Origin: Sporomusaceae bacterium
Lineage (GTDB): Bacteria; Bacillota_C; Negativicutes; Sporomusales_B; UBA7701
Length of the DNA stretch: 7,767 nucleotides
NCBI GenBank assembly: GCA_022839045.1
Contig: JALHDI010000122.1
Coordinates: forward strand, 1 to 7,767
Direction of reading: 5' to 3'
The notes under the pieces are model-generated. The model was not told the origin of the DNA. It worked only from the letters and a program-made list of their open reading frames with translations, and made no database searches. The position numbers were made by a program, and so were the translations under genes. This document shows positions 5,993-7,767 of the stretch, one piece after another. Each line of letters begins with the position of its first letter. The stretch's first letter is position 1.

Positions 5993-6937
5993 ATGACAAA
6001 AACGGCCTTTGTCTTTCCCGGCCAAGGCTCCCAGACCGTAGGCATGGGCAAAGACCTCCACGACCTATACCCCGTAGCCCGCGCCACCTTCGCCGAAGCA
6101 GACGAAGCCCTCGGCTTCTCCATCACCGACCTCTGCTTCGGCGGCCCCGAGGAAGAACTGCGCAAAACCTTCAACACCCAGCCCGCCATCCTGACCGTCA
6201 GCGTCGCCTGCCACCGCGTCCTCGCCGAAAAAGGCCTCACCCCGGCCATCGTCGCCGGCCACAGCCTCGGCGAATACTCGGCCCTCGTCGCCGCCGGCGC
6301 TCTCAGCTTCGCCGACGCCGTCCGCCTCGTCCGCAAACGCGGCCAATTCATGCAGGAAGCGGTGCCTCTGGGCGAAGGCAGCATGGCGGCCGTCCTCGGG
6401 CTCGAACGCGACGAAATCATCGCCATCTGCCAAAAAACCGAGCAACAGGCCGGCCCCGTCCAGGCCGTCAACTTCAACTGCCCCGGCCAGGTAGTCATCG
6501 CCGGTGCCACAGCCGCGGTCGACGCCGCCGTCGAAGCCCTCAAACAGGCCGGCGCCAAACGGGCCATCCCCCTGCCGGTCAGCGCCCCCTTCCACAGCAC
6601 CCTCATGAAGCCGGCCGCCGAAAAACTCGCCGCCGAACTCGACAAAATCACCGTCGCCGACGCCGCCATCCCCGTCGTCGCCAACGTCGACGGCCGCATC
6701 GTCACCAAAGGCGACGCCATCAAAGCCTCCCTCGTCCGCCAGGCGGCCAGCCCCGTCCTGTGGGAAGACTGCGTCGCCGCCATCACCGCCTTCGGCGCCG
6801 CCGTATTCGTCGAAGTCGGGCCGGGCAAGGTCCTTACCGGCTTCACCAAAAAGATCGCCAAGGACGCCGTCACCCTCAACGTCGAAGATGATGCGTCCCT
6901 GCAAAAAACCCTTGATTATTTCAAGGAGGTTCGCTAA
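5993..6937 (+). CDS. fabD: Malonyl-CoA:ACP transacylase (FabD)
   Basis: FabD moves the malonyl group from CoA to ACP, supplying the two-carbon donor for FabH and the elongating synthases. The 314 residues are typical. Visible are PGQGSQ (9-14, with Gln11), the nucleophile Ser91 in GHSLGEY, Arg117 in RKRGQ, which by E. coli comparison binds the malonyl carboxylate, and catalytic His202 in SAPFHS. ATG 5993 follows AAAGGGGAT (5976-5984). Another ATG at 5983 is in a different frame and gives an arginine/proline-rich nonsense protein. The end lies 1 base before fabG, with the fabG ribosome binding site inside the last fabD codons. Confidence 0.97.
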   Translation: MTKTAFVFPGQGSQTVGMGKDLHDLYPVARATFAEADEALGFSITDLCFGGPEEELRKTFNTQPAILTVSVACHRVLAEKGLTPAIVAGHSLGEYSALVAAGALSFADAVRLVRKRGQFMQEAVPLGEGSMAAVLGLERDEIIAICQKTEQQAGPVQAVNFNCPGQVVIAGATAAVDAAVEALKQAGAKRAIPLPVSAPFHSTLMKPAAEKLAAELDKITVADAAIPVVANVDGRIVTKGDAIKASLVRQAASPVLWEDCVAAITAFGAAVFVEVGPGKVLTGFTKKIAKDAVTLNVEDDASLQKTLDYFKEVR

Positions 6938-6938
6938 A

Positions 6939-7682
6939 ATGCTTTTAGATGGGAAAGTGGCAATTGTAACCGGCGCTTCCAGGGGCATAGGACGGGCCAC
7001 CGCCCTCCGCCTCGCTCAAGAGGGCGCCAAAGTAGTGGTTAACTACGCCGGCAACCGCGCCGCCGCCGAACAGACGGTCGGCGACATCAAACAAGCCGGC
7101 GGCGAAGCCATCCTCTTCCAGGCCGACGTCGCCGACGCCCAGGCTGTCGGCGAGCTCGTCAAAGCAGCCACCGCCGCCTTCGGGCGCATCGACATCCTCG
7201 TCAACAACGCCGGCATCACCCGCGACAACCTTCTCGCCCTCATGAAGGAAGACGACTGGGACGCCGTCATGAACACCAACCTCAAAGGCATCTTCAACTG
7301 CACCAAGGCCGTCGCCAAAATCATGATTAAACAGCGCGCCGGCAAAATCATCAACATGACCTCGGTCGTAGGCATCATGGGCAACGCCGGCCAGACCAAC
7401 TACGCCGCCGCCAAAGCCGGCGTAATCGGCTTCACCAAATCGGCGGCCAAAGAACTCGCCGCCAGAGGCATAACCGTCAACGCCGTCGCTCCCGGATACA
7501 TAACCACCGACATGTCGGCGGCCATCTCCGAACAGGCCAAGGCCGACCTTGCCCAAAAGATACCGCTCAGTCGCCTGGGTAAGCCGGAAGATGTCGCAGA
7601 AGCCGTGTTATTTTTGGCATCCGATGCGGCAAACTATATTACCGGCCAAACAATAAATGTCGACGGCGGCATGGTAATGTAA
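6939..7682 (+). CDS. fabG: 3-oxoacyl-ACP reductase (FabG)
   Basis: FabG reduces 3-oxoacyl-ACP to (R)-3-hydroxyacyl-ACP, normally with NADPH. The 247-residue protein is a classical short-chain dehydrogenase: TGASRGIG cofactor loop (11-18), NNAG (89-92), and the catalytic tetrad Asn114, Ser142, Tyr155, Lys159 (YAAAK), ending in GQTINVDGGMVM. ATG 6939 is chosen because AAGGAGGT (6923-6930) lies 8 bases upstream and MLLDGKVAIVTGASRG is the normal N-terminus. An in-frame ATG at 6888 would add 17 unrelated residues and overlap fabD. The first 60 and last 120 or so bases use more A/T-ending codons than the body. acpP follows after 38 bases. Confidence 0.97.
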   Translation: MLLDGKVAIVTGASRGIGRATALRLAQEGAKVVVNYAGNRAAAEQTVGDIKQAGGEAILFQADVADAQAVGELVKAATAAFGRIDILVNNAGITRDNLLALMKEDDWDAVMNTNLKGIFNCTKAVAKIMIKQRAGKIINMTSVVGIMGNAGQTNYAAAKAGVIGFTKSAAKELAARGITVNAVAPGYITTDMSAAISEQAKADLAQKIPLSRLGKPEDVAEAVLFLASDAANYITGQTINVDGGMVM

Positions 7683-7705
7683 CCTGACTACCCAGGGTGT
7701 TCCGG

Positions 7706-7715
7706 AAGGAGGTGA
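7706..7715 (+). promoter_or_regulatory. Full-consensus ribosome binding site of acpP
   Basis: AAGGAGGTGA is a complete match to the anti-Shine-Dalgarno sequence, 5 bases before ATG 7721. It is the strongest site in the window, as expected for acyl carrier protein, which is needed in far higher amount than the enzymes around it. Confidence 0.85.
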
Positions 7716-7720
7716 ACATA

Positions 7721-7767
7721 ATGACGACTTTTGACAAAGTAAAAGAAATCGTTGTCGAACAACTCGG
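7721..7767 (+). CDS. acpP: Acyl carrier protein, 3' end cut by window edge
   Basis: Only 15 full codons are visible (MTTFDKVKEIVVEQL). The pattern of an acidic/basic amphipathic first helix, F-D-K-V-K-x-I-V-V-E-Q-L, is the usual ACP N-terminus. The serine that carries phosphopantetheine lies beyond the window. Position directly after fabG and the very strong ribosome binding site support the call. ACP would carry the acyl intermediates for FabD, FabH, FabG, FabK and PlsX. Confidence 0.9.
   Translation, partial: MTTFDKVKEIVVEQL

Noticed and set aside
5038..6879. 613-codon open frame on the - strand opposite fabK and fabD
   Set aside because: It is a shadow. Codons ending in C on the + strand rarely create stops in the opposite frame, and the translation is low-complexity (Gly/Asp/Ala-rich in part), spans two unrelated genes and has no recognisable domain.
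5983..6891. Frame starting at ATG 5983 next to the fabD start
   Set aside because: It is out of frame with fabD and gives a basic low-complexity protein, while the fabD frame from 5993 has every family motif.

Overview
The window holds a run of housekeeping genes, all on the + strand: the end of an acetate kinase gene (ackA), the ribosome-linked pair yceD-rpmF, and a fatty acid/phospholipid synthesis cluster fapR-plsX-fabH-fabK-fabD-fabG-acpP. It is cut at both ends: ackA lacks about five N-terminal codons and acpP shows only its first 15 codons. The mix points to an anaerobic, acetate-forming member of the Firmicutes. The clues are a FapR regulator, FabK as the enoyl reductase, strong AAGGAGG ribosome binding sites, consensus sigma-A promoters and GTG/TTG starts. 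The high GC content with many C-ending codons makes me think of the Negativicutes (Sporomusaceae-like), but this taxonomic placement is inference.

Layout. Bases 1-1188 are ackA. Bases 1189-1530 are a gene-free stretch of about 340 bases. It holds a 122-base nested imperfect palindrome (1194-1315), an intrinsic terminator (1343-1370), about 85 bases where I see nothing (1371-1456), a small hairpin (1457-1474) and a perfect-consensus promoter (1478-1506). yceD (1531-2034) and rpmF (2107-2286) follow as one short operon, closed by a very strong terminator (2313-2359). A second promoter (2361-2389) with an overlapping inverted repeat (2390-2408) starts the lipid operon. From fapR to acpP the genes overlap or lie 1 to 40 bases apart, and I see no internal terminator, so they probably form one transcript running past the right edge.

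How the genes work together. FapR is known in Bacillus to sense malonyl-CoA and repress lipid genes. FabD loads malonyl groups onto ACP (acpP), FabH makes the first acetoacetyl-ACP, FabG reduces the 3-keto group and FabK reduces the enoyl group. PlsX passes finished acyl chains from ACP to acyl-phosphate for phospholipid synthesis. A condensing enzyme for elongation (FabF) and a dehydratase (FabZ) are not in view and may lie downstream.

I found no new defence, mobile or biosynthetic system. The points most worth a second look are a glycine in FapR where Bacillus FapR has its malonyl-binding arginine, a diverged candidate FapR operator, the palindromic element after ackA, and a pattern in which gene ends use codons differently from gene bodies.
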